Of a stretch of 64,000 nt of DNA, positions 24,891-32,733 are shown one piece after another. Source of the stretch: Streptomyces lydicus (GTDB taxonomy: Bacteria; Actinomycetota; Actinomycetes; Streptomycetales; Streptomycetaceae). Within the stretch, counting starts at the first letter, position 1. Each line of letters begins with the position of its first letter. The position numbers and the translations under genes were made by a program. The DNA lies in NCBI RefSeq assembly GCF_004125265.1, contig NZ_RDTE01000003.1:5332001-5396000 (forward strand). Direction: 5' to 3'. Under the pieces are notes generated by a model. It saw only the letters and a list, made by a program, of their open reading frames with translations. It searched no databases and was not told the DNA's origin.

Positions 24891-25675
24891 GAGGCACGCG
24901 GCGCGAGGGCGACGGCCGGGTTCCGGTCGGACCACTCCGCGACGAAGGAGAACCGGTCGCCGCGGACCACCGTCTCGCGCCACTCCACCGGCCGCTCCCC
25001 GGCCCGCCCCAGCCGCTCGATGGTGAACGCCGCCTCCCGGTCGGCCAGCCCCAGCAGCCACGCCTGCCGGACGTCCGGCAGGAACGGCTGGATCCGCTCC
25101 CGGCCGCCGGTGACCTTCACCCCGCAGCGGCGCGTCAGCTCTCCGTAGAGCGAGGTGTGCCCGAAGTCGGCGTCCAGCAGCGGCTCGGCGATCTCGGCGG
25201 GCAGATACGCGGTGTCGTGGGCGAGCGGTTCGCCGTCCGCGAGCCGCAGCCGCTCCAGTACGACCAGCGGCGTATCCGGAACCAGCCCCAGATGCCCGGC
25301 GACCGTCCCCTCCGTGGTCCGCTCCAGTCGCAGCACCTCGCTGCGCTGCTCCACACCCCGGCCCTCCAGCTCGCGGAAGAGGCTGTAGAGGGAGCCCAGC
25401 GGCTGCTGTATGCGACGGGTGTCCAGCCGGCTGGTGCGTCCGCGCTCGGCGATCACCAGACCGTCGGCGCGCAGTTTGCGCAGTGCCTCGCGGACCGTGT
25501 GCCGGCTGACCTCGTACTCGCCGGTCAGCCGGTGCTCGGCCGGGAACTCCGCGCGGAACGCGCCGGCTTCCATCCGACGGCGCAGATCGGTGAAGAGCTG
25601 TGCCCACAGGGGCAGCGGCGAGCGCCGGTCCAAGGGACGCGGGCCGTGCGCGCCGTCCGGCGGCTCGGTCGTCAT
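24875..25675 (-). CDS. GntR/HutC-family regulator of the sulfur module
   Basis: A 266-residue regulator with an N-terminal winged helix (about 20-95; PLPLWAQLFTDLRRRMEAGAF, then EYEVSRHTVREALRKLRADG) and a C-terminal UTRA ligand domain (about 110-255; ending RFSFVAEWSDRNP). The ATG at 25675 has GGAGG 8 nt upstream; a longer ORF to 25879 is rejected. It sits between the TauE/SQR genes and the divergent dioxygenase gene, so it probably controls both. Known bacterial cst operons are usually governed by CsoR-type CstR; a GntR protein in this slot is unusual. Effector unknown. Confidence 0.85.
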   Translation of the reverse strand: MTTEPPDGAHGPRPLDRRSPLPLWAQLFTDLRRRMEAGAFRAEFPAEHRLTGEYEVSRHTVREALRKLRADGLVIAERGRTSRLDTRRIQQPLGSLYSLFRELEGRGVEQRSEVLRLERTTEGTVAGHLGLVPDTPLVVLERLRLADGEPLAHDTAYLPAEIAEPLLDADFGHTSLYGELTRRCGVKVTGGRERIQPFLPDVRQAWLLGLADREAAFTIERLGRAGERPVEWRETVVRGDRFSFVAEWSDRNPAVALAPRASCPSS

Positions 25676-25956
25676 GGTGGGTTCCTCCGCGGGCGTACGG
25701 GGTGGTGTGGGCGGTGCGGGTGGTGTGAGTGGCGCGGTTGTCGATGCCGGGCGAGCCGGAACAGCCGCCCGACGGGCAGGGCGTCGTGCGTCGCGCCCGG
25801 AAGCTGATGTGGCGTCACGCTCAAGCACACACGGCGACGTCGGGCGTGATATCGGGCGTGATGCCTGCCACGTCGTCACGCAAGTTCGCCTGGTGCGCCG
25901 TCACATGGGCCGCCGGGAAGGCGGTCTCGGCTTGTCGCCCGCCATCCGGCTCCCTA

Positions 25957-25968
25957 ATGTACGTACAT
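25957..25968. promoter_or_regulatory. Palindromic operator candidate for the GntR protein
   Basis: ATGTACGTACAT is a perfect 12-bp palindrome in the 372-bp divergent gap (25676-26047), 79 nt upstream of the GTG start of the dioxygenase gene. It has GT/AC symmetry as in HutC-type operators. The gap also holds a GGGCGTGAT direct repeat near 25843-25862; no other gene is seen. Confidence 0.65.
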
Positions 25969-26047
25969 CCGTGCATCCGCACAACGCACCCTGCCCGGGC
26001 GGGCCCCAGCCGCCGCGCACGGGCACCGCGCACCCTGGAGGCCGACC

Positions 26048-27451
26048 GTGCACTTCGCGCAGTACTACCTCGACTGCCTCTCCCAGGCGTCGTATCTGAT
26101 CGGCGACGAGAGCACCGGCCGCGCCGTCCTCGTCGACCCGCGCCGCGATATCGACGAGTACCTGCACGACGCGGAAGCCGCCGGGCTGCGCATCGAACTC
26201 GTCATCGAGACGCACATTCACGCCGACTTCCTCTCCGGCCACCTCGAACTCGCGCGGGCCACCGATGCCGCCATCGCCTTCGGGGAAGCCGCCGAAACCG
26301 GCTTCCCCACACGGCGGTTACGGGACGGCGAGCGCATCTCGCTCGGGGCGGACGACGGCGAGGGGATAACCCTCACCGTGCTCGCCACCCCCGGCCACAC
26401 CCTTGAGTCCATCTGCCTGGTCATCCGCGAACACCCGGATGACGAGGTGCCGTTCGGCGTGCTCACCGGCGACACCCTCTTCGTCGGCGATGTCGGCCGG
26501 CCCGACCTGCTCTCCGCCGCCGGTCACTCCCCGCAGGACATGGCCGCCCGTCTGCACCACTCCCTGCACACCAAACTCCTGACCCTCCCGGACGCGACCC
26601 GGGTCTTTCCCGCACACGGCGCGGGTTCCGCCTGCGGCCGCAGCCTCTCCACCGAGACCAGCTCCACGATCGGCGACCAGCGGCGCCTCAACTACGCCCT
26701 GCAGCCCATGCCGGAGGCCGACTTCGTCCGGCTGGTCACCGCGGGACAGCCCGCCACCCCCGGGTACTTCGCGCACGACGCCGCCCTCAACCGCGACGGC
26801 CACGCCCTCTTGGAGCCCGGCCCGCCGCCCGCCCTCACCCTCGACGAGGTGCTCGCGGCCCGCGACCGGCAGGGCGCCGCCCTCCTCGACTGCCGCCCGC
26901 CGGCCGCCTACACCCGTGCGCACCTGGCCGGTTCGCTCCATACGAGCCTGGACACCCGGTTCGCCGAGTACGCCGGCAGCGTGGTCGCCCCCGGCACCCC
27001 CATCGTGCTGCTCGCCGACCCCGGTACGGAGCAGGAGGCCCGCCTCCGGCTCGCCCGCATCGGCTACGACCAGGTCCTCGGTCATCTGCCCGACCCGGCC
27101 GCCGTACTGGAGCGCACACCCGCCCTCGCCCGCCGCAGCCATCGCGTCCGGCACGACGAACTGTCCTTGCCGGCGAGCGAGTTGCCCGAAGGTCAGGCAC
27201 CCGGTATCCAGTTGATCGATGTCCGTAATCCGGCCGAGTACGAGGGGGGTGCCCTCCCCGGCGCCCGCAACATCCCGCTGGCCGGCCTGTCCGCCCGCCT
27301 CGCCGAACTGGACCCGGCCCGTCCGGTGGTCCTGTACTGCCGCAGCGGCAACCGGTCGGTGATCGCGGCGGCACTGCTGGAGGCGCACGGGTTCGGGGAC
27401 GTGTGCGATGTGGTGGGGGGATACGACGCGGTGGCCGCGGGCGTGGGGTGA
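26048..27451 (+). CDS. CstB-like persulfide dioxygenase-rhodanese fusion
   Basis: Iron-dependent metallo-beta-lactamase-fold dioxygenase (about 1-240) fused to two rhodanese domains. The metal motif is THIHADF, followed by TPGHT, LTGDTLFVGDVGRPD and a late FPAHGAGS. The first rhodanese (about 265-365) has no active cysteine. The second (about 380-467) has the loop YCRSGNRS with a candidate persulfide-carrying Cys. This is the arrangement of staphylococcal CstB, which turns persulfides and sulfite into thiosulfate. GTG start with GGAGG at ideal spacing. Divergent from gntR-tauE-sqr, with a palindrome between. Confidence 0.9.
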   Translation: MHFAQYYLDCLSQASYLIGDESTGRAVLVDPRRDIDEYLHDAEAAGLRIELVIETHIHADFLSGHLELARATDAAIAFGEAAETGFPTRRLRDGERISLGADDGEGITLTVLATPGHTLESICLVIREHPDDEVPFGVLTGDTLFVGDVGRPDLLSAAGHSPQDMAARLHHSLHTKLLTLPDATRVFPAHGAGSACGRSLSTETSSTIGDQRRLNYALQPMPEADFVRLVTAGQPATPGYFAHDAALNRDGHALLEPGPPPALTLDEVLAARDRQGAALLDCRPPAAYTRAHLAGSLHTSLDTRFAEYAGSVVAPGTPIVLLADPGTEQEARLRLARIGYDQVLGHLPDPAAVLERTPALARRSHRVRHDELSLPASELPEGQAPGIQLIDVRNPAEYEGGALPGARNIPLAGLSARLAELDPARPVVLYCRSGNRSVIAAALLEAHGFGDVCDVVGGYDAVAAGVG

Positions 27452-27599
27452 GCGCCCGCCGGTGGGCCGGCGGAGGGATGAAGCGCGCCGGAAAGGGGCA
27501 GCAATCCCGGGGCGACGAGCGCGCACGTCCCCGTACCCGGCTCCCTGCGGCGGCTCCGTGCCGCGGTCATCACGACAGCCGCAACGGCCCGTACAACGG

Positions 27600-27614
27600 A
27601 CGTTCAGTGAACGT
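27600..27614. promoter_or_regulatory. Palindrome upstream of the ligase fragment
   Basis: ACGTTCA-G-TGAACGT is a perfect inverted repeat about 35 nt upstream of the next start, followed by GATCTAGATC (27623-27632), another perfect palindrome. Together they suggest operator sites; no linked regulator is present. Confidence 0.5.
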
Positions 27615-27641
27615 TGATCGATGATCTAGATCCTGGTCCGC

Positions 27642-28187
27642 ATGTTGCGCCGTATGACCTCAGAGCATGCAGATGACGCCCGGGATGTGCAGGAGCCGGA
27701 GGCGTCGCGAATCGCCCTCACCTGGAGCGGGGAGCCGGGACGCCATGAGGAGCTGACGCACGGCATGCTCCTCGACCAGGCCGAGCGGGCCGCCGCCGCG
27801 CTCACCCGGCTCGGCGTACGGGCCGGCGACCGGGTCGCGGTGCATCTGCCACTGGTGCCGGAGTCGGTGATCGCCACGCTCGCCTGCGGCCGGCTGGATG
27901 CGATACGCACCACGCTGCCGGTCTCGTTAACGGTGCCCGAACTGGTCGCACGGACCCGTGAGTCCTCGGCCAGGGTGCTGATCACGGCCGATGCGGCGTT
28001 CTGGGACGGGGCCGTACGGCCGGTGAAGGCGGTGCTCGACCATGCGCTGGCCCGGGGCGCGGCCTCGGGGGGTGTGCCGGACCGCACCGTGCTGGTGGTG
28101 AACCGGTGCTCGCGGCCGGTCTCCTGGAAGCCGGGCCGCGACCTGTGGTGGCACGAGGCACTGGGAGCCGACGCCGCCACCCGCTGA
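27642..28187 (+). CDS. N-terminal fragment of an AMP-dependent (acetyl-CoA) synthetase
   Basis: A 181-residue protein that aligns with the start of acetyl/acyl-CoA synthetases: TWSGEPG, LGVRAGDRVAVHLPLVPESVIATLACGRL in two parts, ARVLITADAAFWDGAVRPVKAVLDHAL and the GRDLWW region. It stops just before the nucleotide-binding TSGTTGKPKG-type loop, and the whole catalytic C-terminal half is absent; no continuation is seen in other frames downstream. Either a decayed gene or a stand-alone truncated paralogue. The upstream palindrome and open frame argue that it is still expressed. The start could also be ATG 27654. Confidence 0.7.
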   Translation: MLRRMTSEHADDARDVQEPEASRIALTWSGEPGRHEELTHGMLLDQAERAAAALTRLGVRAGDRVAVHLPLVPESVIATLACGRLDAIRTTLPVSLTVPELVARTRESSARVLITADAAFWDGAVRPVKAVLDHALARGAASGGVPDRTVLVVNRCSRPVSWKPGRDLWWHEALGADAATR

Positions 28188-28193
28188 CGGGAC

Positions 28194-28216
28194 GGCCGCC
28201 AGGGGGAGAGGCGGCC
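28194..28216 (+). terminator. Hairpin after the ligase fragment
   Basis: GGCCGCC (28194-28200) and GGCGGCC (28210-28216) pair around a 9-nt loop just after the stop. The 611-bp gap 28188-28798 also holds a 14-bp palindrome CCGGCGCGCGCCGG (28286-28299), a Cys/Pro-rich open frame ending at 28680 that I cannot support as a gene, and the repeat listed next. Confidence 0.6.
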
Positions 28217-28664
28217 CGCGCCAGTTGAGGGGGGCGCGTGGGGAAGCGGGGCCCGCCCATGTCCATGCCGGTACTGGGGACGGGCCCGGCGCGCGCCGGT
28301 AGAAGGCAGGTGCGGCCCCCGCCGGTGAGCCGGCGCGGCTTCACCCGCTGAGCCCAAAGAACGGGCCAGACGCCCGACGCGTGCCTAGCGTGGGTCCCGT
28401 GGACCAGCCCTCGGCCCGCCCCAGGTGCCTCACGTGCCCTACCTGCCCCGGCTGCGGCCCCGGAGGCACCACTCTTGTTCCGACCGGGCCGTCGTACTCT
28501 CCCCGACCGGAAAGGCCCCTCCTCATGGCCCGCCACGAGTACGCTCACCCTCGCCATCCCCTGCCCGGCACCAACCGGAACCGGCTCCTCAGGCGCAGCC
28601 AGGCCTCACAGGGCCCGCCGACCCGCCCCCGCGACGGCCACCGCCCGCATCCCATACCGACCCA

Positions 28665-28709
28665 CGACAAGGGGCGGTAGGACAAGGGCCGGTAGGACAA
28701 CGGCTGGTA
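28665..28709. repeat. 15-bp tandem repeat
   Basis: Three units of the pattern GGACAAGGGCCGGTA at 28665, 28680 and 28695, each differing by one to three bases. Non-coding, about 90 nt upstream of the MepB-type gene. Confidence 0.8.
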
Positions 28710-28798
28710 AGGCGCAGGCGCTTGCTTGCCACACCGGCCCACCCGGCCCCGGCTATCCCGCCGACCTGCGCGGCAGCCGGTAATGGCACGATGGCGCA

Positions 28799-29380
28799 AT
28801 GGCGACACATTCCGCGGAATCCTCTGCGCTGTGCCCCGCAGGTTCCGAGGCCTGCGCGGGTGGGGAACCGCTGCACGAGGAGCTCCTTGCGGCGAAGGCG
28901 ACGGTGTACGACCCGTGCGGGTTCGTCTGCTCGCGGCCGGTGCCCGAGGCGGAGAGCACGGAGTACGCGGCCCATGAATTCGCCCTCGACGGCTTGGCCG
29001 TCAGGTTCCGGGTGGCCAAGACGACCCCGACAAAGGCCGGCCAGTTCGTCACGGTGTGGAAGCGGAGCCCCGGTGGGCCGATTCAGCCGTTCGACTCCGC
29101 GGACGCGGTCGATCTCTTCGTCATCAGCAGCCGCCAGGACGGGCACTTCGGGCACTTCGTCTTTCCGCGGGATGTGCTCGCCGAACGGGGCATCGTTTCC
29201 CGGAACGGCGCGGGCGGAAAGCGTGCGTTTCGCATGTACCCGCCGTGGGTGGAGACGGCCAGTCGCCAGGCCCGCAGCGCACAGGCGTGGCAGGTGGACC
29301 ACTTCCTGCCGATCGGTGCCGACGGCGCCCTCGACCAGGCCCGCGCCCGGGCGCTCTACCACCCCGGCCGCCGCCCCTGA
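28799..29380 (+). CDS. MepB-family protein
   Basis: A 193-residue protein matching the MepB family: ESTEYAAHEFALDGLAVRFRVAKTTPTKAGQFVTVWKR (in pieces), then DLFVISSRQDGHFGHFVFP and the C-terminal AFRMYPPW. In Staphylococcus mepB is the third gene of the mepRAB multidrug operon, but its function is unknown. Here neither a MATE pump nor a MarR regulator is adjacent. ATG 28799 lies after a GCGCAATGG context with no strong ribosome site. Confidence 0.85.
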   Translation: MATHSAESSALCPAGSEACAGGEPLHEELLAAKATVYDPCGFVCSRPVPEAESTEYAAHEFALDGLAVRFRVAKTTPTKAGQFVTVWKRSPGGPIQPFDSADAVDLFVISSRQDGHFGHFVFPRDVLAERGIVSRNGAGGKRAFRMYPPWVETASRQARSAQAWQVDHFLPIGADGALDQARARALYHPGRRP

Positions 29381-29465
29381 GCGACAGGGCTCCGTCAGCC
29401 GGTGGGCCGGGATGTGGGCCCGTGCCGAGCGGTGAACGCTTCCCGCGCGCCCGTACCCTGAAGGG

Positions 29466-29768
29466 GTGAGCACCAGCCCCGAACCCGAGTCGGCCCCCAC
29501 GCCCCGGGACGTGCCCCAGGGCGCATCCCAAGAGGCGCCCCAGGATGCGACCCAAGAGGCGTCCGAGGCCGCACAGGCACAGGCCGCTGCGTCTTCGCCG
29601 GCCGCGCGCCCGGCACTCAAGCCCGCCGCGAGGCTGATCTTCGACGACCCGCTGAACCAGCAGTCCTCGGACGACACCGACCGTGGCTGGGGCGAGCGCC
29701 CTGACCGCGGTGACAGCGCCTCCGACCTGGCCCGCTTCCTCGACGAAAAGCCGCCCCACCACCTCTGA
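29466..29768 (+). CDS. Conserved-looking hypothetical protein, disordered N-terminus
   Basis: A 100-residue acidic protein. The first 55 residues are Pro/Ala/Gln/Glu-rich with SQEAPQDATQEAS-like repeats and no signal. The C-terminal 40 residues are more ordered (ARLIFDDPLNQQSSDD, then SASDLARFLDEKPPHHL). GTG start preceded by GAAGGG. Codon bias fits a real gene. Function unknown. Confidence 0.65.
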   Translation: MSTSPEPESAPTPRDVPQGASQEAPQDATQEASEAAQAQAAASSPAARPALKPAARLIFDDPLNQQSSDDTDRGWGERPDRGDSASDLARFLDEKPPHHL

Positions 29769-29817
29769 GCGAGGCGAGGGGGCGGCGTGAGCCGGCCGCC
29801 GTGGGCGCCTGCTACTG

Positions 29818-30324
29818 CTACTGCTGAGCCTTCTGCGTGCCGATGATCCCCGCGCCCGAGGAAGGCGCGGACGGAGAGCCGGTGCGCTGCGCGATCAGCG
29901 CATCGCGGATCTCGATGAGCAGCTGGATCTCGGTCGGGTCCGCGGGGATGCTCTCGTCCGGCTTCCTGGCCGCCTGGCGCTCCTTCCACTTGTTGATCGG
30001 AAGGATCATGAGGAAGTAGACGACCGCGGCGGTGATCAGGAACGTCAGGGCGGCGCTGAGCACCGAGCCCCAGAGGATGTAGATGCCGTCGGCGAACGCG
30101 CCCGTCTTGGGATCCTTGGCGCAGGTCGCGGTCAGGCAGGACTGGTAGTGGTCGAGGTTCTGTGAGCCGAGCGCGCCCACGATGGGGTTGATGATGCCCT
30201 TGACCACGGCGTTCACGATGTTCGTGAAGGCAGCACCGACGACCACCGCGACCGCGAGTTCGATGACGTTGCCGCGCATCAGGAATTCCTTGAATCCCTG
30301 AAGGACGCCCTTGCTCTCGCTCAC
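29818..30324 (-). CDS. mscL: Large-conductance mechanosensitive channel MscL
   Basis: Pressure-relief channel of the cytoplasmic membrane. The 168-residue protein opens with the amphipathic FKEFLMRGNVIELAVAVVVGAAFTNIV region (pore helix with its Gly/Ala packing), has a periplasmic loop with two cysteines (SCLTATCAKD, about 62-68) and a second helix ending FLMILPINKWKE. The C-terminal helix (PTEIQLLIEIRDALIAQ) is the usual bundle. GTG 30324 is preferred because GGAAAGAGG precedes it and family length fits; a GTG at 30375 would add 17 residues. Confidence 0.93.
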   Translation of the reverse strand: MSESKGVLQGFKEFLMRGNVIELAVAVVVGAAFTNIVNAVVKGIINPIVGALGSQNLDHYQSCLTATCAKDPKTGAFADGIYILWGSVLSAALTFLITAAVVYFLMILPINKWKERQAARKPDESIPADPTEIQLLIEIRDALIAQRTGSPSAPSSGAGIIGTQKAQQ

Positions 30325-30606
30325 CTGACAGCCTCTTTCCACGCTCACTACGGATGGTGCACCAACGATCAGCACCGCAACTTACGGCAGGGCGGGGCGG
30401 AGGTGTCCAGTCCTGCCCCGTGCACCGGCGATCGGCCGGAGTGCTGGTGCGCGTCCGGCGGAGGGCGTTGACCCTGCGGACGCCGCGGACGGATACCGCG
30501 GTGGTGGTGCGGTGAGCGCGACCCCATCGGCGCGCGGCGGATGCCCCGCCATGCGCAGCAGTGTGGCGTGAGGGGAGTACGGATGCCACTTGATCTTGGG
30601 CCATGG

Positions 30607-30948
30607 TCACCGCCCTCCCGTGGCCGTGGCCGACGGGCAGCCGGAGGCGGGCGCGGCACGTACGGCACCGTACGAGGCTCCGCAGGCCAGTGCTGCGGCG
30701 GTCAGCGCCAGGCCGGCAGCCAGCATCCGCTGCCGCGCGCTCCGGCTCCCGAGGCGCCGGCCGCCGCCCGCCCGTACGGGAGCGAAGTGCGGTACGTCAC
30801 ACGGCGGGGGAGCGGGGAGCGGCGGGGAGAGAAGGGCGGGGTCGGCCCGCGGAGGGAAAGAAGCAACCCGCGGAGGGAAAGAAGGAAGAGGAGAAGGGGG
30901 AGCGTTAGGCGGGGGAGGAGCGGAAGGGGGATGAGGCATGGTGGGCAC
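30607..30948 (-). pseudogene. Truncated exported protein upstream of mscL (SAF-type remnant suspected)
   Basis: A 113-residue ORF with a very Pro-rich N-terminus, a basic stretch (RAGGGRRLGSRSARQR) and one hydrophobic segment (about 75-98), ending in a short polar tail. In other Streptomyces a SAF-domain protein with this N-terminal layout is, as I recall, found beside mscL. Here the SAF domain is missing and the 280 bp to the mscL start (30325-30606) code for nothing recognisable in any frame. Either a decayed gene or an unrelated secreted peptide. Confidence 0.45.
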
Positions 30949-31084
30949 CGCCTGCGGTGAGAAGGTCTGAGGACCGGACTCACCACCGTGCCGGAATCCG
31001 CTCCCGCCCGCTCCGGGCTGTGGACGACCCCGCCCCTGTGGACAACCCGGCCACCCGCAAGAGGGAAGCCGGGCAGCCCGCCGC

Positions 31085-31217
31085 AGCCGTTACAGCAGGC
31101 AGATCAAGATCCCCAAGGGTGTTACGACAGGCAGACCCGCAGGCCCGAAGCCGTTACAGCAGCCCCGAGGCCCCTACCGCAGGTCCGAAGCCGTTACCGC
31201 AGGTCCGAAGCCCTTAC
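31085..31217. repeat. GCAGGTCCGAAGCCGTTAC tandem repeat
   Basis: Five to six imperfect copies of a unit that reads CCGTTACMGCAGGYCCGAAG, the last three nearly perfect with a period of 20 bp (31154-31217). The array abuts the stop codon of the MTA phosphorylase gene and lies in the 265-bp gap 30949-31213. Confidence 0.8.
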
Positions 31218-32047
31218 GGCAGCTCGATGCCCAGGTCCCAGCCGGTGTGGACCTCGGTGCACAGGCAGGCGCGGCCAGCGGTGTCCGGGAGGGCGGCGAC
31301 CGCGTCGAACAGGACCTCCCGCAGTCGGCCCACGTTCTCGGCGAACACCCGGAAGACTTCCTCGTGGGAGACGCCGTCGCCGGTCTCCGTGCCCGCGTCC
31401 AGGTCGGTGACCAGCGCCAAGGAGGTGTAGCACAGGCTCAGTTCGCGGGCCAGGACAGCTTCGGGGTGCCCGGTCATGCCGACCACCGACCAGCCCTGGG
31501 CGGCATGCCAGCGCGATTCGGCGCGGGTCGAGAAGCGGGGGCCTTCGATCACGACCAGGGTGCCGCCGTCGACGGGCTCCCAGTCCCGGCCGCGGGCCGC
31601 CTTGAGGGCGGCCTGGCGCCCGGTGGGGCAGTACGGGTCGGCGAAGGTCAGGTGGACGACATGGGGGATCTGCCCGTCGGGAAGCGGCTCGCCGTCGAAG
31701 TAGGTCTGGGGGCGGGCCTTGGTGCGGTCGACGAGCTGGTCGGGGACCAGGAGCGTGCCGGGGCCGTATTCGGGGCGCAGGCCGCCGACCGCGCACGGGG
31801 CGAGGACCTGACGCACACCGAGCGAGCGCAGGGCCCAGAGGTTGGCGCGGTAGTTGATGCGGTGCGGCGGAAGGTGGTGGCCGCGGCCGTGCCGGGGGAG
31901 GAACGCGACCCGGCGGCCGGCGATCTCTCCCAGGAACAGCGAGTCGCTGGGGCGCCCGTAGGGGGTGTCCACCTCGACCTCGGTCACGTCGTCGAGGAAG
32001 GAGTAGAAACCCGATCCGCCGATTACGCCAATCTCCGCGTCAGCCAT
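31214..32047 (-). CDS. mtnP: S-methyl-5'-thioadenosine phosphorylase
   Basis: Phosphorolysis of MTA to adenine and methylthioribose-1-phosphate in methionine salvage. The 277-residue protein starts IGVIGGSGFYSFL, has the family block LPRHGRGHHLPPHRINYRANLWAL (in two parts), VIEGPRFSTRAES and the substrate-site MTGHPEAVLARE, then LVTDLDAGTE. ATG 32047 matches family starts; an upstream frame of Leu-Val-Pro repeats is not coding. The gene follows the zinc-ribbon gene on the same strand, 195 nt downstream. Confidence 0.93.
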   Translation of the reverse strand: MADAEIGVIGGSGFYSFLDDVTEVEVDTPYGRPSDSLFLGEIAGRRVAFLPRHGRGHHLPPHRINYRANLWALRSLGVRQVLAPCAVGGLRPEYGPGTLLVPDQLVDRTKARPQTYFDGEPLPDGQIPHVVHLTFADPYCPTGRQAALKAARGRDWEPVDGGTLVVIEGPRFSTRAESRWHAAQGWSVVGMTGHPEAVLARELSLCYTSLALVTDLDAGTETGDGVSHEEVFRVFAENVGRLREVLFDAVAALPDTAGRACLCTEVHTGWDLGIELP

Positions 32048-32200
32048 GCCGGTCACACTATCGGGGTGCGGCGGCCGGGGTGGGCGGGTGCCGGAGACGA
32101 AAGAAAGCCGTAAGGCGGAGGGCGGCACCAGGGGCACCAGTGGCACCAGGGGCACGAGGAGGCGGAGCAAGCCGTGAGGCGGTGCGTGCCGTAAAGCAAC

Positions 32201-32229
32201 GGGCCCCGACGTCGGTGACGGCGGGGCCC
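32201..32229 (-). terminator. Terminator after the zinc-ribbon gene
   Basis: GGGCCCCG (32201-32208) and CGGGGCCC (32222-32229) pair around a 13-nt loop, just past the stop at 32243 on the minus strand. Confidence 0.65.
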
Positions 32230-32242
32230 GGAGAGCTGTGGG

Positions 32243-32599
32243 TCAGGCTGGGGAGCCGGCGCCCGAGGTGCTGCCGGACGACGCGGCGGCCGGGGCCGAG
32301 GCCTTGCTGTCCGAGCTGCCGGACGAGGAGCTCGACGACGAGTCGGAGGAGCCCGAGGAGTCCGACGAGGACGTGCCGCCCGACGTGGAGGCGTTCTTCC
32401 CGGGGCTGCTGCTGGACGACGAGCCGCGGCTGTCGTTGCGGTAGAAGCCGGAGCCCTTGAAGACGATGCCGACCGCGGAGAACACCTTCTTGAGGCGTCC
32501 CTGGCAAGCGGGGCACTCGGTGAGCGAGTCGTCGGTGAACTTCTGCACCGCCTCGAGGCCCTCGCCGCACTCGGTGCACTGGTACTGGTACGTCGGCAC
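32243..32599 (-). CDS. FmdB-type zinc-ribbon protein with Ser-rich tail
   Basis: A 118-residue protein. Residues 1-45 form the FmdB zinc ribbon: PTYQYQCTECGEG with Cys8 and Cys11, then TECPAC with Cys29 and Cys32. Residues about 56-118 are a low-complexity tail of Ser, Gly and Ala. GTG 32599 has AGGAGG upstream. FmdB proteins are called putative regulators, but a DNA-binding role is unproven. A CIRCE-like element overlaps its 5' leader, so heat-shock (HrcA) control is possible. Confidence 0.88.
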   Translation of the reverse strand: MPTYQYQCTECGEGLEAVQKFTDDSLTECPACQGRLKKVFSAVGIVFKGSGFYRNDSRGSSSSSSPGKNASTSGGTSSSDSSGSSDSSSSSSSGSSDSKASAPAAASSGSTSGAGSPA

Positions 32600-32610
32600 T
32601 TGTCTTCCTC

Positions 32611-32637
32611 CTGGCACTCTCACTCGATGAGTGCTAA
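32611..32637 (-). promoter_or_regulatory. CIRCE-like HrcA operator
   Basis: On the minus strand the site reads TTAGCACTC-N9-GAGTGCCAG. The consensus is TTAGCACTC-N9-GAGTGCTAA, so one arm is perfect, the other has two mismatches and the spacer length is exact. It lies 12 nt upstream of the GTG start of the zinc-ribbon gene, overlapping its leader. Confidence 0.75.
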
Positions 32638-32733
32638 CGACGCTCCATATTGCAGTATTCCCGCCTGTCAGTCCACCGTGGGCCGCCGTACGGTGACCGA
32701 CTCCACGTTCCGTCAGGCCTCCGACAGGGGCCG

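Noticed and set aside
28381..28680. Cys/Pro-rich open frame with CLTCPTCPGC
   Set aside because: Weak start, low-complexity composition and no conserved block; a TAGCGT box nearby is not enough support.
31085..31217. CRISPR array
   Set aside because: Units are contiguous without unique spacers and no cas genes are in the window; this is a simple tandem repeat.
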